A stretch of 24,012 nt of DNA. Origin: an uncultured Collinsella sp. (GTDB taxonomy: Bacteria > Actinomycetota > Coriobacteriia > Coriobacteriales > Coriobacteriaceae). The DNA lies in NCBI GenBank assembly GCA_900551205.1, contig URUW01000005.1, forward strand, positions 1 to 24,012. The letters run 5' to 3'. The notes under the pieces are model-generated. The model did no database searches, had not been told where the DNA came from, and saw only the letters and a list, made by a program, of their open reading frames with translations. A program made the translations under genes and the position numbers. Below, one piece after another: positions 22,222-24,012 of this stretch. Within the stretch, counting starts at the first letter, position 1. The number at the start of each line of letters is the position of its first letter.

Positions 22222-22293
22222 ATTGGTGCATTGGGGGTCAGATTCCTTGCACCAACGTGGTGCAGACCAACCTGACCCCATTGCACCAAATCT
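22222..22293. repeat. REP/BIME-like palindromic element
   Basis: The outer arms GATTGGTGCATTGGGGGTCAG and its near reverse complement (CTGACCCCATTGCACCAAATC), at the two ends, enclose a perfect inner hairpin TGCACCA-ACG-TGGTGCA (22249-22265). It lies between uppP and pcrA. Elements of this kind in other bacteria are moved by REP-associated Y1 (TnpA-REP) nucleases, but no such gene is in the window. The rest of the 22073-22428 gap is the uppP terminator structure and the pcrA promoter. Confidence 0.65.
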
Positions 22294-22336
22294 GCCGGGG
22301 CGGGCCTGACGGTGGCGCACGGAGTCGTGGTGTGAT

Positions 22337-22367
22337 TTGCGTCGGTGTCCGCGCGGCTCGGTATACT
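22337..22367 (+). promoter_or_regulatory. Candidate pcrA promoter
   Basis: TATACT at 22362-22367 is a good -10, about 60 nt upstream of the ATG at 22429. The nearest -35-like sequence is TTGCGT at 22337-22342, with a long 19-nt spacer. Confidence 0.45.
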
Positions 22368-22428
22368 GGTACGGCTCAAACTATGGCGCTGCCCGCAGGC
22401 GCGCCGTCCGTCAGATGAGGAGTCGCCC

Positions 22429-24012
22429 ATGACCCAGCCCCTGCCCTGGGAAAAGAATGCTGCGGTACCCGTGCCGCCCGCGCCGGAACCCGTGCCACTC
22501 GATGCATATGCCGCCCCTGCTGCGCCGGAGCCCGAGCTCGTTCCGCTCGACATCTACGACGCTCCTGCGCCGGCACCCAAACCCGCCAAGCCGCTCGTCG
22601 ACATCGACAGCCTTAATCCCGCCCAGCGCGAGGCGGTCCTGACCACCGAGGGCCCGTTGCTGGTGCTCGCCGGCGCCGGCTCGGGCAAGACCCGCGTCTT
22701 GACCTTCCGCATCGCACATATGCTCGGCGACTTGGGTGTTAAGCCTTGGCAGGTTCTTGCCATTACGTTTACCAACAAGGCTGCGGCAGAGATGCGCGAG
22801 CGTCTGACGGCACTCATCCCCAGCGGCACCCGTGGCATGTGGGTGTGCACCTTCCATGCCATGTGCGTGCGCATGCTGCGCGAGGACGCCGATCTGCTGG
22901 GCTACACCGGCCAGTTCACCATCTACGATGACGATGACTCAAAGCGCATGGTGCGTGACATTATGCAGGCGCTCGGCATCGAGCAAAAGCAGTTCCCCAT
23001 CAACATGATCCGCAGCAAGATCAGCTCGGCCAAAAACGCCATGATCGGCCCCGAGGACATGCTCAAGAGCGCCGATAGCCCCAATGACAAAAAGGCCGCG
23101 CAGGTCTACCTGGAGCTGGAGCGCCGCCTGCGCGCCGCCAACGCGATGGACTTCGACGACCTGCTCGTGCGCACGCTCGAGCTGCTGCGCACCCGCCCCG
23201 AGGTGCTCGACAAGTATCAAGAGCGCTTCCGCTACATTAGCGTCGACGAGTATCAGGACACCAACCATGTCCAGTACGAGATCGCCAACCTGCTGGCCGC
23301 CAAGTACCAAAACCTTATGGTCGTGGGCGACGACGACCAGTCCATTTATAGCTGGCGTGGCGCCGACATCACCAACATCCTGGACTTTGAGCAGGACTTT
23401 AAAAACTGCAAGACCGTCAAGCTGGAGCAGAACTATCGCTCTACGGGTCATATCCTGAGCGCCGCCAACGCCGTGGTGCGCCACAACTCGCAGCGCAAGG
23501 ACAAGCGCCTGTTTACGGCCGAGGGCGACGGCGAGAAGATCCAGGCCTTCCAGGCGAGCGACGAGCGCGACGAGGGCCGCTGGATTGCCGGCGAGATCGA
23601 GAAGCTGCATGCCAAGGGTACGAGCTACGACGATATCGCCGTGTTCTACCGCACCAACGCCCAGTCGCGTATCCTCGAAGATATGTTCCTGCGCGCGGGC
23701 GTGCCCTACAAGATCGTCGGCGGCACGCGATTCTTCGACCGCGCCGAGATCCGCGATGTCATGGCCTATCTCAAGATGATCGTGAACCCGGCCGACGAGA
23801 TGAGCGTCAAGCGCGTCATCAACACGCCGCGCCGCGGCATCGGCTCCACTTCGATCCAAAAGATTGAGCAGCTGGCACGCGACAACCGTTGCTCGTTCTT
23901 CCAGGCCTGCGAGATCGCAACAGCCGAGACGGGCATGTTTAGTGCCAAGGTGCGCAACGGCCTGTCGAGTTTTGTGGCGCTGGTGCGCGAGGGCCGTCGC
24001 ATGGACGGCGAG
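22429..24012 (+). CDS. pcrA: ATP-dependent DNA helicase PcrA/UvrD, N-terminal part
   Basis: This superfamily 1A 3'-5' helicase acts in nucleotide excision repair and in removing proteins from DNA. The 528 codons seen contain the Q motif LNPAQREAV (62-70), Walker A AGAGSGKT (81-88), motif Ia TFTNKAAAEM (113-122), Walker B VDEYQDTN (272-279), motif III GDDDQSIYSWRGAD and motif IV QNYRST. The gene runs off the window in domain 2B. The ATG at 22429 has GAGGAG 7 nt upstream. The first 60 residues are a Pro/Ala-rich extension absent from typical PcrA, with an internal near-repeat (PEPVPLDAYAAPA and PELVPLDIYDAPA). It may be a flexible protein-binding tail. Confidence 0.95.
   Translation, partial: MTQPLPWEKNAAVPVPPAPEPVPLDAYAAPAAPEPELVPLDIYDAPAPAPKPAKPLVDIDSLNPAQREAVLTTEGPLLVLAGAGSGKTRVLTFRIAHMLGDLGVKPWQVLAITFTNKAAAEMRERLTALIPSGTRGMWVCTFHAMCVRMLREDADLLGYTGQFTIYDDDDSKRMVRDIMQALGIEQKQFPINMIRSKISSAKNAMIGPEDMLKSADSPNDKKAAQVYLELERRLRAANAMDFDDLLVRTLELLRTRPEVLDKYQERFRYISVDEYQDTNHVQYEIANLLAAKYQNLMVVGDDDQSIYSWRGADITNILDFEQDFKNCKTVKLEQNYRSTGHILSAANAVVRHNSQRKDKRLFTAEGDGEKIQAFQASDERDEGRWIAGEIEKLHAKGTSYDDIAVFYRTNAQSRILEDMFLRAGVPYKIVGGTRFFDRAEIRDVMAYLKMIVNPADEMSVKRVINTPRRGIGSTSIQKIEQLARDNRCSFFQACEIATAETGMFSAKVRNGLSSFVALVREGRRMDGE

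Noticed and set aside
1..24012. CRISPR array
   Set aside because: No regularly spaced direct repeats with unique spacers were seen; all repeats found are palindromic intergenic elements or short operator-like pairs.

Overview
The window looks like a chromosomal segment of a high-GC actinobacterial gut commensal of the Coriobacteriia, most likely Collinsella. This is an inference. It rests on GC-rich codon use, the mix of genes (GluQRS, an orphan galactitol-type IIB, a DUF2207 protein, an UppP with an acidic insert) and several families of short palindromic intergenic repeats that I associate with Collinsella-like genomes. No rRNA gene is present, so the assignment is not proven.

Layout. 1-713: the 5' part of a tRNA-Leu(UAA) gene and a membrane-anchored helical protein of unknown function, both on the minus strand. 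877-1550: a two-gene unit, a PTS IIB protein and a stand-alone VOC domain, closed by a strong terminator. 1645-1833: a MITE-like inverted-repeat element. 1850-4475 (minus): a DUF4342 protein followed by an OmpR-type response regulator and its histidine kinase. 4654-9748: an accessory island, more A/T-rich than its surroundings. It holds an orphan AbiEi-like regulator, an HTH-fused cytosine-C5 methyltransferase overlapping an EcoRII-type restriction endonuclease, and, facing them, an AIPR-like protein behind a hairpin-rich leader. 9872-11948: a small membrane protein, a metallophosphoesterase and, convergent, GluQRS. 12454-14400: a DUF2207 surface/membrane protein, followed by a second MITE-like element. 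14812-15453 (minus): a GNAT acetyltransferase. 15719-17316: purH, broken by a small deletion. 17567-18298: an unrecognised conserved-looking protein. 18478-20202: a second two-component pair with a BceS-like kinase. 20405-20842 (minus): a universal stress protein. 21092-22072: UppP. 22429-24012: the N-terminal 528 codons of PcrA/UvrD helicase, running off the window.

How the genes work together. The clearest functional unit is the restriction-modification pair. The methyltransferase carries EcoRII/Dcm-type motifs and the nuclease is a clear EcoRII relative of almost the same length, so a CCWGG-like target is likely. The methyltransferase leader carries twin 8-bp palindromes (GTTGCAAC) that are good candidates for an autoregulatory operator, and a related motif lies at the start of the upstream AbiEi-like gene. 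The convergent AIPR-like gene is a plausible further anti-phage component. Its leader can fold an intrinsic terminator enclosed by a perfect 10-bp long-range pairing that reaches the Shine-Dalgarno region. This is the most unusual regulatory structure I see here. The two two-component systems, UppP and the stress protein are ordinary core or envelope-response functions.
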